A DNA stretch of 64,000 nucleotides from the NCBI RefSeq assembly GCF_019279795.1, contig NC_056733.1, positions 1,425,540,812 through 1,425,604,811 on the forward strand, read 5' to 3'. Below, piece after piece: positions 11,340-25,595 of the stretch. Positions within the stretch are counted from its first letter, which is position 1; each line of letters opens with the position of its first letter. This DNA comes from Protopterus annectens. Taxonomy: Eukaryota; Chordata; Ceratodontiformes; Protopteridae. Position numbers and translations under genes: made by a program. Under the pieces are notes generated by a model. That model was not told the origin of the DNA. It did not search any database and was given only the letters and a program-made list of their open reading frames with translations.

Positions 11340-11745
11340 ACGTTGGCAGTAACAGTTAATTAAAGATAAACCTCCTGGTTTACATGAGGCATTTACTCTA
11401 AAATGCCTTTAAAAAATGAAAGGTTGAAAAGAAATTAAATTAGGCAGTGAAACGTGTATTATTTGCTAAGATAGGTGTACTGGGTTTTTATGTGCTGCTT
11501 TATCAAGTATAGTGTCATATTGCTTAATTAAAAGGTAAATTTTACTAGTTATGTTTACTTGATTTACATGAAGTTATTCTTATAAAGGTCTTGAGTTGAA
11601 TGTGTATTTTGTTCTGAAGAAGTCTATTTTGGATGAAAGCGGAAAAGAAAAAAGTTTGACAGCTAATCCAGTTGTGGGTCTTTATTATTATGAGTTTTGG
11701 TGGATTTTTCGTACACAATAGTGCAGGTAGTCATATATCACTTTT
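11340..11745 (+). mobile_element. PLE terminal-repeat fragment inside the left arm
   Basis: An AT-rich segment in the intron before exon c carries a hammerhead-like motif at 11614-11646. The same insertion sits at about 40135-40540 in the right arm, so it predates the arm duplication or was part of the ancestral element. Boundaries are estimated. Confidence 0.5.
11614..11646 (+). ncRNA. Degenerate hammerhead-like motif (left arm)
   Basis: CTGAAGA, extra A, stem GTCT/GGAT around a TATTTT-type loop, GAAA and GCGG. The T expected after the loop is A, so this copy is probably inactive. Confidence 0.45.
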
Positions 11746-12449
11746 TCCTTTCTTATCACAGGTGACCCGGGGAGGGGGTTGATCTCTGCCCCTACACAAC
11801 CTGATGTCAGTGTCTCTTCAGGACTCTAATGATGATGGCAGCTGCAGTGAGGCACTGGTGGGGGTAATGGGGACTGAATCTGTTCCAGAGGTAGACATCC
11901 CTCTTCTGCCTCCATTGTCACCACACACAGTCAGTATGCCCACAACACACCCAGTCCCCGGTGGCCACAGATATTGGACAGTCAGAAGGTGGGGACATTG
12001 AACAGGAAAGTGTGGCAATTATAGCTCCAGTGAGTGTAGACACTGGCCATAGCCAGAGAGCTGTTAAGGTCCCACACAGGCAGATTGACAGGGGTGCTTG
12101 TAGGATGACTGCTGTCCATCCACCACCTATTGCAGCTGTCACATCATGGGTCACTCAGCTCATGTTTCGGGCCATCATAGAGGCACAGGCACATTCTGAA
12201 TGGAACATCAGATGCATGCTTAGGGTTATGGATGTAGCACATTCTAACATCCGTGACTGCCTTCACCGCATTGGGGACACCCTGGATCAGTTGACTGATG
12301 CAGTGGACAGAACATGGGCTGAGACAGTGTCTGTCTTGGACCGCACATTGTCAGTGCTGGAATGTGTGGTTGAAGTTGAGCGTCGGACTCGTGGACATAG
12401 GTCAGCAACCCCATCTGCTAAATGTCCGTGTGGCCTTGCATAATCATGC

Positions 12450-15400
12450 TCCCATAGTGACAGCACATCCAGCGCTACAGAAAGGAGTGTGCTGTCCACA
12501 CCACAACATGGCAGCCCATGAGCTCATGGTCCTGGGTGTTCCCATGGGGACACCGTCCCAGCAGACAGCAGTCACTGTCAGGTACTAGGACTGCTTCTGA
12601 CCTTGGGCATGGAGGTGCCAGTGCAACCCCTGGCATAGTCAGTTCTCATGTTCAGGGCCAGAGATGATGAACTGTCAACTCTACCATGTACGGTCCGAAG
12701 CTATCCAACATATACACATGTAGAGCATTGAGCTTGACACTCACACACTCACACACCACTGTCAAATGCAGGTCACCTACAGACACACACAAGACCTTTC
12801 CATGGTCCATCATACCTGCTTCCCTTTCTGACTCACACACATGCTGTCAATCATTTGGATCAGCCTAGGCCTCCTGCAACCCCACACAGCACCATGTGCA
12901 AGTGATGATACCTGTGCCACATCCCTGTCATCCTTGCCATCAATGCAAGTAAATGAAGTTATGTGTCTGATACACAGAGTGACTATATTATTTAACATGT
13001 ACTTGTATAATGAAGTGTTGTTTTGCCATGCCACCTGTAGTGGTTAACAACAGATACTATATGCTGTCATTTGTCATGAGTGCACCATATACTTCTGTGT
13101 ACCTTATGTTGTATGATGTTGTAATGGCTGTATAGTTACACAGTGACAGGTGTGTCATAGACCTGTTTATGTTTCTGTTTCAGGAGTCTACTGGGGTAAC
13201 GTATGGATACACGGTGGCAGTAAAGCAGCACAGGATGGCATGTCAGCACAGCATAAATATGTCTTCAGCAAGGTACAGCACTATAAGTGCATGGCTGCAT
13301 AGGTTCATATGTGCATAACAGGCTAACAAGGACAATGGTGGCATTCAGCATAGTTACACATCCCTAATCTGTGAACAGGTCTGCTACCCTTGATAAGTGT
13401 CACTAGGATTTTTGGAACTCACTCATCTACAAGCTGCAGTGATGGAGATGACCCATCTGCAAATATCCTGTGTCCACTAGAGACAGTTGCCCAACACCTG
13501 TTATGATTGTCATGTTCTGCATCCCATTTTGTAACCTGCACATGCTGTGTCACAGCAGGTATGTGCTTCACATGCATGGGGGGAGGCTATTTCATGTATG
13601 GTGTACTGTCTGTGTTACATACCTGTCTCTCCAGCATGTACTATGTATACCACAGTGATGTTGTAGGTGTAGAACAGGTGAGATGTGTTACTACTGTCAT
13701 GGATACACAGGAAGTACACAGAGGATCTGACACCCCCCTGTATGGAGCCATACACATCCCCTTCAAAGCATTTAGGAGACAGACAACACATGTACGGTCA
13801 TGACAAGGACTTCATAGGACATGTTATCTACGGTGTGTATTAGTATACTATGGAATATGTGTGGCTGCTACAGGTGTACAATATGCCTGTGTAGTGACCT
13901 AGCAAGGGTGCCATTGCACACAATGATAGCTGTGATGACTGCCACATTCAGTATAGCAGTGACAGTCTGGAATTTATGTCCCAAACCTATCAGTGTAGGT
14001 TGTACAACAGTGAATGCATCCGCACACCTTACCAACCAGTGAGAATCAAAGGCTACATTACTCTCTGTGTCCATAACTTCATGTGTAATGGTTCACTGTG
14101 GGTGGCATGCAGACACTACAATATTTTCCAGGGGGTGGATGATTTCCCACAGGATAGTATTGTGCAGTTGTTCGCAGTTAGTCTTTGTTAGTGGTCCAAA
14201 GTACAACTGACTGTATCTTAGGCCATCCTGGATAACTGTTGGTTCTGTGTGGGAGTCTGAGACAGCTCCCAATATGCAATCACCTGCTAATGTACTCAGA
14301 CAGAGGTCACTGACAGTGGCTGTGACTGCAGAGAAGGAATAGGTAGACACAGAGAGGGAATAGGTAGACGGAGTTCGCCAATAATGGAGGATGCTGAACC
14401 CCACTGGTGCCTGTAATCATCACAGCATAGATCTCCCAATGCTATCTTAGCAGTGTATGACTGTCAGACACTTGCCTATCCACCAGCTGACATAGCACTC
14501 TGTACATGACATGCACAGTTTCCAGCAAGGACTGCTGGCCAAATATTGCCATACACCTTGTCAGGCCATGGTTGGTGGAGTGAGACATATATCACAGTCA
14601 ATGGGCTCCATGGGTTACAGTCAGTAGGCATGATCTGGCCTTGAGTAAAAGTAACAGTATTTGGTCCGGTGTCAATAGGTGTACAACAGTGTCAGTGCTT
14701 GTATCCATGCTAACTCCTATTATGGAATTTCAGGTGACATGACTCAGAGATCTGGGGACACTGGATGGCATAACATGCTAGTTGTCCTCTGTGCAAGTAG
14801 GTGTTGCAGTTACTATGTTCCAGGAAGAGAGTCATGCAAGGTGTCTGTGCAGCACACAGACAAACATGTTAGGGAAGTGTAATATGTACACACTGTGTTG
14901 CTTAGTCATATGGTGGCTCACTTGCCCAAAGGATGGTCCAGGTCCTTACCTACAATGTCCTGCAGCAGTGTCGTGACATCCCCACATGGGGAACCAATCC
15001 AATGTGAGGTCCTCCCTGGTGGGATCCGGCCACAGATCAGTCTTCTTAGAACTACCACCACGTACCCCCCCCCCACAGACAATACAGACATATATCCCAA
15101 GACAGCCATTTATTATCTCTTGTGTGATGGTTGATGTAGTGCGACTGCATCTCCCCCTTCAGATGGGACAGGCAAGTATGCAGAGCTCTACACCCATGCA
15201 TTATGTCAGGAGCATTACAACTGCATAAACTCAGCTGTACATAACAGGAGGGACATAAGCTCATCATGGCTCAGCAAATATGACTGGTGGACAACTGTCA
15301 TTAGCAGGCTGTAGTATAACAAGTGGACAGTGGTGTGTGATAGTTGGGATGAGGGTGCCCCCCCAACATGGCAGCACTACCTATTCAGCTAAAAGAAGCA

Positions 15401-16440
15401 CATAGTGTTGTTGTGATGTTGAGTAGTAATGATAAGTGACAAAAGTAGCCACCCACACAAAACAGAACCACAACACACAGTGTAGTTACATGTGTGACCT
15501 CAAAGGACAGGCCCAGATTGTCAGTGACCTCATACGTCATGATGCCACATATATGGGTCTGGACTCATCCCTAACCTGTACAACCACACTGTCTGCATCA
15601 ACTACACTCCCTTGTCCCCAACACGTGACACATGACATTCCTACAACCTGTCCCATAACTTTCATATTTATGGAGCAGTTCATAACTGGCCTCTCATTGG
15701 AAGATATACAACATCTATTGCACATGCTAACATTGCAGACTGCATCCCACATGTGATCTGGCAAGGGTTACTAACACCATTGGGATACCCTTGCAATCAT
15801 ACTGGCACTACTGGCTGCACACCAGCTAAGTGGACAACACCAACTGTTATACCCTTGCACAGAGGTGGTGCCTTCACTGATCAACATAACTATACACCTC
15901 TTTGTCTGAGTATCCATATCTGTGTGCCCATTGGGACAATCATCATGGAGCTGATCAGCACACATATATGTGTTCTACACACAGTTGAATGTACACAGTT
16001 TGGCTGTGAGAGAGGGGGAGCATGACTGTTACACATGGTGAACATTTCCGAGGCAGTCACCATGGACCTGGGTGAGAGTACATCAGGGCATACACCCCCA
16101 GACTGAGCCAAGCCATCTGACTACATCCCCTGCTCAGGCATCATTTACAAACCACCCACTTAGTTATCCATGATACTATCATTGTAGGGGTCACTAAGTG
16201 GCCCATTGCTGGCACACATATGCAACATAGGGACATCCACTTCCAATAGCAGATCTGTCAGCAGCAGTGCTCAGCAGGGTGCAGTTCTGCATCCTCTGCT
16301 GCTTGGAATCCATTCAGCCACAATACATGCAACTGCTGACTGACTGTGGCTAACAATATTGTCTGATGCCTCCAAATTGTGAGCACTTAAAGAGTCTCTG
16401 CAGTATGTCACTATCCTGCAAGAGGGTATTGTGAACATAT
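12450..16440 (+). other. Harbinger internal noncoding region (left arm)
   Basis: No credible coding frame was found. The region is shared in inverted form with 39530-34970 apart from indels; for example the right arm holds a LINE at 37600-38390, and short deletions occur. Dense CA/TG-rich sequence gives many spurious short ORFs. Confidence 0.5.
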
Positions 16441-16474
16441 ACCTGTTGACAAAGTAATAACTATAAACTGCATG

Positions 16475-16478
<4 letters not shown>

Positions 16479-16515
<37 letters not shown>
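16479..16515. repeat. (TA)n microsatellite
   Basis: An uninterrupted TA dinucleotide run of about 37 bases, at one edge of the left-arm-only segment. Confidence 0.95.
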
Positions 16516-16517
<2 letters not shown>

Positions 16518-16914
16518 GTAGCATCAGTTCCATCAGTTAGACCTATGTACCTGATAAGTAGCACATCAGTCGCAACATGTGATGTACATACTCAGGGGTG
16601 AACAAACTGGGCACATAGACCTGGCCACACAGGTTTACGCCTAATGCGCCTCAGATCACCATGTCTCGACAGTGGTATGGCAGGAATCATATGGCATAGC
16701 TGAGGCCACAATCACCTTTAAGTGACATACTCATTACCTTCAAGTACTCATACCTCAGCATGCCAATATCTGAGTGCAATGGTGGCCATCTGGTGATGTA
16801 CTTTTCCAAGCAGTACTGGCAATTGCACACAACAGTATAGTCCCTCACAAGGTCACTTCACATCTTCAGCATATGTTCATTGGAGATCTTCTGCAATGCA
16901 TTTCACTGTCACCT

Positions 16915-16965
16915 GAAAAATATAGACTACTCAGAGGTGATCTGTGCCTTGCATATGCTGCCTAT
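16915..16965 (+). mobile_element. Short L2-like LINE remnant
   Basis: The frame reads 'YRLLRGDLCLAYA', matching the conserved LINE C-terminal block of the copies at 37600-38390 and 43536-44125. Only about 50 bases are recognisable. Confidence 0.4.
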
Positions 16966-17659
16966 CTGTAGGAAGCATAGTAGATGGATAACCCACTGTA
17001 AGGACATTAAACTCATATGTGACGTTAGGACTACATGCTCATGGGAGAGGTTTGACTAGCAGACTTAAACACACCCTTGACACAGAACCCAGCCTAATGG
17101 TACACAGACCACCTCAGTGCACCTCATCACATGCCATCTGTATAATTGGCTGTGCAACTGTTATCTCAACACTGGCCATTTTCCTGTGTCCCTCTTACAC
17201 TGGGGTAATATGTGCTGATCCTGTAACTATGGATATAAATATGTTTATGATTGTGAGGGCTGTATGGCCATTATGCCAGTGAAGTTCAAATATCCTATGG
17301 TTCCATAACATCATGTAAAATGCTCTAACCAGCTCACATACAAACATGGCTACACTGAGGCTAGCACCACTTCCAATCACTGTGTACAGGACACTCCAAG
17401 ACACACACATAGTGCAAGATGGCTGTAGGTAGATGAGAACACTTACCTATGTCATGGTACACACTACAGATCACAGTACATGATTCACACAACACACCTC
17501 ATGTCTGCTAGTACTATCATTTCAGGACATATTATGCTTGATGACATCAGCAGGCCTTGTTGTGGACATTTGTTTGGCAGGTCACATCACATGCTACAAA
17601 TAAAATACTGCAAAACCCTACCTATTTCTAATTTACCAAGATGATCATATTTATACCAT

Positions 17660-18480
<821 letters not shown>

Positions 18481-18569
18481 GATGCTTGTGCATTACACAA
18501 ACTAGGCTTGTGTTGAACAGAATCTTTGGTCTGCAGAGTGATATTGCTTCATACTGTTATCTGCAGCTA

Positions 18570-19345
18570 TTATCCTAACAGTGGGATAACTGTTATTATA
18601 CAATGACCCCCTATTAATATTCCAAAAAGTGCACACTGATTGGTCAGGGTGCCCATTGTAAATCAGACTTATACTAATGGAAAAAGGTCCAGTCACCCGG
18701 ACTTTTTCCATTAGTATAAGTCTTTTTTTTGTGATTTTTGTCGCAACGGAGAACAGAAGAGCTCCGTTGCTGTAATCTCTCTATGTTAAAAGAGTTTAAC
18801 ATAGTGAGATATCTTTAAAAAAAGCAACGGAGATCTTCCTTTCTCCGTTGCTTTTTTTAAAGATATCTAACTATGTTAAACTTGTTTAACATAGCGAGAC
18901 AGTTTTAAAAAAGGAAACGGAGATCTTCCTTTCTCCGTTGCTTTTTTTAAAGCTATCTCGCTGTGTTAAACTCTTTTAACATAGCGAGACACTTTTAAAA
19001 AAGCAATGGAGATCTTCCTTTCTCCGTTGCTTCCACACAAAGCTCTGATGTACTACATAACCATACGCATGCGCAGTACATCAGAACTGCAGCAGAATAC
19101 CGGACAGCTGCAGAAGGGCAGCACGGAGGCATTATACAATGCCATTATTTAAGAAAAGCACGTATTTTTTTCCTTAAATAATGTCATTGTATAATAGCAG
19201 TAACCCACTTCTGGGTGTGGGTAAAGCTGGATTTACCCATGGTTGTCTTTGTTTTGCGACTTGGGCTTCACTCTCATGACCAAATGACACCAACCGTGGG
19301 TAAATCCAGCATTACCCACAACCAGGAGTGGGTTATTGCTTAATT
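18570..19345. repeat. Cluster of nested and serial palindromes
   Basis: Several inverted repeats are stacked. 18667-18721 is a near-perfect hairpin (ACTTATACTAATGGAAAAA). About 18770-19030 holds about 105-bp palindromic units around GGAGATCTTCCTTTCTCCG, repeated three times. 19135-19200 is a hairpin (ATTATACAATG/CATTGTATAAT). 19197-19341 is a hairpin with TAACCCACT arms. An outer pair links 18587-18606 with 19184-19203. The structure suggests a foldback element with internal amplification. Confidence 0.75.
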
Positions 19346-19751
19346 ATCCTAGCTATGTGTGTACATTTACCAGTATGGCCATATGTGGCTGCCTGCAGTT
19401 ATATAGCAAACCTGTAGGTAGGAACAATGTCCCCTGTCCATGCGTGCATTGACAACATTACACATTATACACCACCTGCTCACCTGTTCTCTCTATGTGG
19501 TGATATCCAGCAGGCACAGGGGTCTGTAGGTAATTGGATTATGTACTGTTACGCCCTTAGTTTGGATCCTTTGAGCAACAGTATAGATGTGTGATTTACT
19601 TACCATTATTAGGGTATGTAGGACAATACTGACATCCACACACATATTTAGATAATTAATAGGGATGTATATATAAATGTAGCTCTGTGTGTGTATGATA
19701 TGTATATGTATTGCGTAGATATATGGGTAGAGTCTATGTATTATTGTGATA

Positions 19752-19975
19752 TATAGCGGTAGCGTTGTCGCCTCACAGTAAGATGTTGTCCTGTTCGATT
19801 CTCAGCTAAAGCATCTTCTGTGTGGAGACATGCGTGAATGGGCGTACCTTTGTTGAAGGTTGTGCGTCAGAGCTGGCAACTCAGCACGTAAAAATCTATT
19901 GCCAATCATTAGCAGACCGGAGTCCCACTGTGGCGACCCCTAACCAGGAAAAGCCAAAGGACACAACAACATATA
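19752..19975 (+). mobile_element. V-SINE-like tRNA SINE
   Basis: It has the same head (TAGCGTTGTCGCCTCACAG), B box (GTTCGATTCTC) and tail (TGGCGACCCCTAACCAGG then ACAACAAC) as the copy at 5059-5308. It lies in the left-arm-only segment. Confidence 0.8.
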
Positions 19976-20384
19976 GCTATATATATTGGTATATATCTAT
20001 TTGACACTACATAATGATTGATATACTATGTATATGACAGAGAGATAGTGACAGACGTATATGTATACGTATATGTCTGTATGTATAGACGTATCTATAC
20101 ATAACAGGTCAGTCTGATGATGGGGCAACAGAATTGTGCTCATTTTAACTAAGTGTTTGGGCATCCCTAGTGTGACTGTCAATATTTATAAAGCGACTGT
20201 CCAGGCCACACCTACCTGTACTCCAGTCTGGGATTTTGTGTGTTACAGACTATACCTCTCAACTGTCCAGAGTTTTGGCTCATAGTTTTGGTCTGTCCCT
20301 CATAAAAGTTTTGGTTTTCTGACAAATCACTTGGCTGGACTTAGAATTGAAGTCACTAAATAGTGGCATACATTTGAGTTTCTT

Positions 20385-21235
20385 TTTTTTCCCAAAATGT
20401 TTTTATTCATTTTATAATACAATATCTTAACAATATAGTAACAAGAAAAAAATAAAACTATATACAATGTCCATAACAATTAAAAAAGCAATATACATTG
20501 GAGAACACTTAATATTTCTCTAACAGATTAGATAATGTTGTCCAAGCAATTAAATGAGTTATGTTGTTAGTCCTTGCTTTTATAAGAGCAATCTCATTCT
20601 TACAAATGTATTTCACAAGATGAATAAACTCAGCTTTAAAGACAGGAGTAGATTGGGATTTCCAATTTTTAGTAACAATTTTCCTTGCTATAGAGAGGAT
20701 AGACCATAGCAAAAATGTTTGTTTTTCAGGAATGACTTCAATAACAGGAACATTGAAAAAGATAAGGGAGTCAAAAATTATACAGCTGTCATTCTATAGA
20801 TCTTTACAAAGATATTTAAAGTCTAACCAAAATGGGGAAATTATTTTGCAATTAACAGCTATATGTATCCAGACAGTATCAGGGTGTCCACATCTCCAGC
20901 ATTTCATTTAATCTTTCTTCTACATTATTGCTAGTCTGTGTGGGCTGAAAGAAATCTGTGTAAAAATGTCCATGTGTATACATGCTAGAACAGGGAAGAT
21001 GTGGATTCCTTCACTGACTGTAAGTGTTTTTATCTTTTTCTGAGAATACTTGTTTATTAACTTCACTTGAATAATTCCAAAAAGAAACATCTGTTTGAGT
21101 TTCTGACTTCAAAGCTTTCAGAAAAAATGTCTGTTGAAACAAACCCTGCTGTTCTAGCAACTTTTTAAGTTTATGAGAGCAATATTTAACATATGCCCCT
21201 ATTTGTGGGCCTTTCTCTCCCCATTTTGTCAGGCT
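20385..21235 (-). mobile_element. L1/Tx1-like LINE, 3' fragment
   Basis: A minus-strand frame at 20712-20509 reads 'MLWSILSIARKIVTKNWKSQ', the typical C-terminal block of L1-clade ORF2. Upstream frames (about 21230-21030) contain a 'WGEKGPQIGAYVKYCSHKL' segment. The 3' end at 20385 is T-rich on the plus strand, so a poly(A)-like tail. The copy is 5'-truncated. Confidence 0.7.
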
Positions 21236-22151
21236 TTGAACATATTTATATCACTAAGAGGTTGAGAGGTATGTTACATATATCTTTCTGTGTTTCTGCA
21301 GTACTGCACGTCACTCAAAATGTGAATGGCATTCCCTAGCTGTCTGCTGTACTTAATATGATACTGAGGTTCCTAATGTTACACCCCACACATACTGACA
21401 GTCTGTGAAAACACCAACATAATAATACCTCACATGCAAAAGATGTGCCCACCTCCAGATTAGAAGCATCAATGCATTCACCCATGCTAACTTCCCTAGT
21501 CCACTGAGCCACACAGGCTGCCAGACAGAGTGGAGTCATTCATCACACAATCAACAACGTAAATATGTATGTTGTTATTCCTGCATTATGTGTGACATAC
21601 AGTGTGTGATTGAGTTCTGTGTTACAGTCCTGAGACTGCTTGATCTGCTGATATACCACTGCTGACTTACTGTTAAAGCAGTTATATGGGAACTGTGTTG
21701 AGGGTGGGGGAACAACAGCACATGATCTGCTGGGATAGACAGTAGTCCAAATATCATGAGACACCACTGTTTAGCAACTCCCTTGACTGATGTAGTGAAT
21801 ATTCCAACCATGAGGCCTAGTGATTATTAGGAAATACATACTATTGGACTGGGTATCTGTAGTTCCATGTGGATGTTACTTCTGTCCACATAGTCCACTA
21901 CATTTCCTTGCATAAATGCAGCAGATCCAAACATATGATACCATATTATAGTAATCCTTACAAGTAGTGTGTAAGCTAGAGACTTACTTTACGAATGCAG
22001 CAGTTGACAGGACTGTAGTTTAGGGCTGTCTCTGCGTGATGCAATCAGTACACAGCCAATACATGGATAGGTACAGGTTGTGTGGGTTGCCTGGCATAAA
22101 CAGTTTCACTATATGTATGTGAGTAGGAGTAAGGTGCCAGTCCCTAGGGCC

Positions 22152-23146
22152 CTAGGTTGTTAGTGAATGTGCTATGCATTGTCTCTTAGTCAAAGCCAGG
22201 GCAACCTGCGCATGCCTACATCTGCTTACAAAGCCATTATCAGGGGGTTCTTCCTCTGAGTCCTCCTGTGACTGTGGCTGTGGTGACCTAGGCACTGGTG
22301 GGGGGCTGCATACCCCTTCCCTTTGCTGATTCTGCTGCAGCTGTTTCCACAGGATCATATTGTGTAGCATGGCACATATTGTGAACATATGTGCACATGC
22401 TGCTGGAGAGTACTGCAGGGCACTACCAGACATATCAAGGCACCAGAACCATGACTTCAGAAGCCTAAACACATGCTCTATGATGTTAATAGTTTGTGCG
22501 TGTGTCTCATTATGGCATTCTTCAGTGAGTGTGTGTGTGCATTTCTGATGTGTGTCATCATCCACAGTTCCAGTGCATAGCTAGCATCCCCCAGTAAATG
22601 GCAATGTGGGATGTTCCCCTAGCAAACATCTAGTATAGCTGTGATGCCTGCCAGATATGGGAGTCATGATAACTGCCAGGGCTGCCAGCACACGCATTCA
22701 TGATAATCCCCTGGGCATTGCACATGACCTGGCAGTTGATGGAATAATACCTCTTGCAGTTGACATACATGCTACCCTCCTCACCAGGTGGTGATTTGAT
22801 GTGTACATGAGTGCAATCTATGGCACATAGTACCTCAGGGTAGTGTGCTGCATGGTAGAGATGTTGCATATTGCTGCCCTCATCTCAGGGTCAGGGGAAA
22901 AATGTGATCACTGGCATGTGGTAGCATGGCATCCAGGAACTGATGGAGTACCCTGGAAGCAGATGCTTGTGAGACCCCCATTATGTCCCCAGTTGGTCTT
23001 TGGAAAGTACCTGTAGCTAATATCCTAAGCACTACACGTACCTTTGTTTCCACTGGGATGGGTTCCCCTCTGTTAGTAATGTTAGTAACAGCACCAATGC
23101 ACCATTGCAGATGCTCCATGCAGGTCCCGTAATACGTTTCTGTCAC
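22152..23146 (-). pseudogene. PIF/Harbinger transposase, N-terminally deleted (left arm)
   Basis: From right to left the frames give a helix-turn-helix-like block 'RILATGTFQRPTGDIMGVSQ', then 'FPLT', 'YPEVLCAIDCTHVHIKSPPG' (first catalytic Asp in the AIDCTHV context), 'AGSPGSYHDSHIWQAS' (second Asp), and at about 22480 'IIEHVFRLLKSWFWCLD' (third catalytic Glu), then a proline/glutamate-rich tail to 22152. This is the DDE order of HARBI1/PIF transposases. A frame break lies between LTLR and the AID block, and another separates the middle from the C-terminal part. The promoter and first coding part found at 27720-28480 are absent here, apparently through a deletion. Confidence 0.85.
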
Positions 23147-23149
23147 ATA

Positions 23150-24990
23150 ATATTAATTTTGTTTTTTCCAATTTTTTTTTTCATAAAGCATATTTGCGCA
23201 CTGTATGTTGCACAAACATGTTTAGATTATTAAAAAAATATATATTTAATTTAATTTATTTTGTTTAATTTGTCAGACACACAGAGGATAGTTTCACTCG
23301 TATCTGTAAGTTGTATGCCATTTCTGTCCATCTATCTACACTATCTACATTTTTACATCCCCTTTTGTCTGTCTATATTCCTGCACATGGAATTTTCCCA
23401 TGTATAATACAGACACTGACACGGGGTCTGCAGAGCTGCCTATCTGCTTGCTGGAGCAATCTACCTGCCTCATTTGTATGAAATTCACCTGTTTATGAGG
23501 TGATTTGCATGCCACAGAAGTTTCCATGTCGGAGCGCTCATTCGTGCTACTCAGCAGTGCTTACTGAATATAAAAATGTTCATGGCTGTGTTAGCAGTGC
23601 GACTTGATGCCTACATGGAAAAAAATGTGTAGGCTTTATTAAACCCCCCTAAATCTTTTAAATGCCCATTACTGTAAACGTAAAAACATTGTTCTCTTTG
23701 ATGCTCTAACAATATATCAGCTTACCTTGTTTTACCTGTTCATGTCTTGATTTTAGTTAAAAGAATTCACAAAACTAACAAAAATACATTCTTATTATAG
23801 TCTTCCTAATCACTGTTTTTCTGATATAAAGCTCAACTTTGGATAGAAGCTAGAATGGTAGTAACATTCTAGCATCCATCTGTACCATGTCTCAGACTAA
23901 CAGTCCATATTTTGTTTCACTCAGAGATCAGGGAAGGTTTTTTTTTTTTGGGATCTATACACAGCTATCTTTAGAGGACCACTATATGCAAATGATGAAA
24001 AAAATATTTTTATCTTGTCATGAATTACTGTACCTCCCAAAGCTGCCTATAGCAAATAAGTACTCATTCCTAATGTTATTTTTTTTTATCTTCTCTGTCC
24101 TCATGGGGGTAGACATCCTGATTCCTTTGGAAAGCTAAATCTACCCCATAATGCATTATGAGAGCATAGATTCTGAGAACAAGTAACCCTGCCATTTATT
24201 TGTTGTCAGACTAGACTTCCATTCACCTAGAAAGGAACACCTGAAAAAAACCTGCCAAGTCTGAGAGTCTGCAGATCATGTGTCATTGATTGATCTGCAC
24301 CTAGTTTCACAAATGTTGTTCCTACTGATATGCTACACAGTCTCTGAAAGAAACTTACATAAGTGTCAACAAATTACTAAGATAAAAAAGACTTTTTATA
24401 AAGAGCAGTTTTACAACTTTCATTTCCTAGCAAAGTTACTCTCCCCCATATCCCCTCCTTCAATGAACTAGCATCTCACATCTCCAGCTTTGCTCGATTC
24501 AACTAATTAGTCAGCTTTGCATGACAATAGACATCAAACAAATCACCGCCTGGTTTGCCACTAAAACTGTTCACTCATATGTCTATTCACTTCTGAATAG
24601 CATTTCCCAGAAATTATTTCTGAAAAAAAAACACATCAATCCAGAGTTTAGACCAATCTATCCATTTCTTAAAATGTGCACAGTAAAACATTCTATTGAA
24701 ATTGCATTCTGGCTGCTCACATGGTTATCTTTGCATAGTTTGTTCTGTGATAGCATATAACCTGAACTATGGTATTTAATGTTAAGCTTTACATAACAAT
24801 GAAACAGTTCTCAGTTTCCTCTTAACAATGACATCCCAAGCCTCTGATGTGACCCAATACCTTCTGTTACTTTTGCTTTATGTAGTTTGTCTTAGTTGTA
24901 TACTTGTAGCATATCTGTCATCTTCTCAGCAGCAGACTAATGGAGAAATCTTCCAAATCAGATGCTTTTGAAAATAGCAATACTACTGAT
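23150..24990. other. Inner part of the left arm, no gene seen
   Basis: This matches 25595-27640 in reverse complement. Landmarks are the CCAAGCCTCTGATGTGACCC segment near 24830 and the hairpin partner near 25720. Short hydrophobic ORFs such as 23887-24138 are not supported in the partner arm. Confidence 0.5.
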
Positions 24991-25595
24991 TTAGTGAGCT
25001 CACAAAATAAGATTGCATGAATTAGCATTCATTCTCTGAAAAAAAAAGTATTTCATTGCAATGGATGTCATTATTTGTTCATGACAATCCAACATCTTTT
25101 TCAAAAAGCATTATGGATCTCTGTATGCCACAGCAAAAGTATAAGCCAAAATTAGAGACACTTGGGGGGTACACTAGTAAGAGATCCAACACTCCTAGTC
25201 ATGGGGGTACACTGGTAAGAGATCCTAGTCATTTGTACTCCATTGCAACTACCCCATCTCACACAGACATGTACATACTTTATGACACACGTATTAAAAT
25301 AGTACCAGCAGCTGTAGTAGTGATAGCATACTCCAAACATGACACTCAAACGACGTACTGACAAACACAGAGCAATGTATATTTCTTAATCAAGAATGAT
25401 GAAATCACTAGGGACCATACTGAACACAGTTTTACTCTTAATCCCTTCATTTCGCAATGCATAGCATTCACACCATACTTACAAAGGCGCACCTTCACTC
25501 CCCACAAATACTCAGCCACCCACACAAAATACCAGTCAACTTTGAAGCTTTTCCTACCTCTCTGGAAAACACTGCTTTAATGGCTTTGGCAAACA
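24990..25595. other. Central spacer of the giant inverted repeat
   Basis: Sequence symmetry stops near 24990 on the left and 25595 on the right. The spacer of about 0.6 kb holds a small direct repeat (GGGGTACACT..GTAAGAGATCC at about 25165 and 25204). No TIR or transposase-type terminus was recognised at either edge. Confidence 0.5.

Larger units (their letters stand above)
10748..12443 (+). pseudogene. Harbinger MYB-like partner gene, 3' exons (left arm)
   Basis: Three exon pieces fit together in phase 1. Exon a ends at 10891 with donor GTAGGC. A 39-nt mini-exon at 11144-11182 lies between TTTCACAG and GTAAGC. Exon c starts at 11762 after TTCTTATCACAG. The same sites occur in the right arm. 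Exon a encodes 'ATEEFLVNLGTHNSS'; exon c carries an acidic stretch and a helical tail ending near 12443. The DNA-binding exon itself is missing here, probably cut off by PLE-B, but is present in the right arm. A one-base shift after 'SVSS' puts a stop in exon c. In PIF/Harbinger elements such a MYB/SANT-like protein assists the transposase. Confidence 0.6.

Noticed and set aside
23887-24138. 83-codon hydrophobic ORF
   Set aside because: The homologous sequence in the other arm of the inverted repeat does not keep the frame, and no family is recognised.
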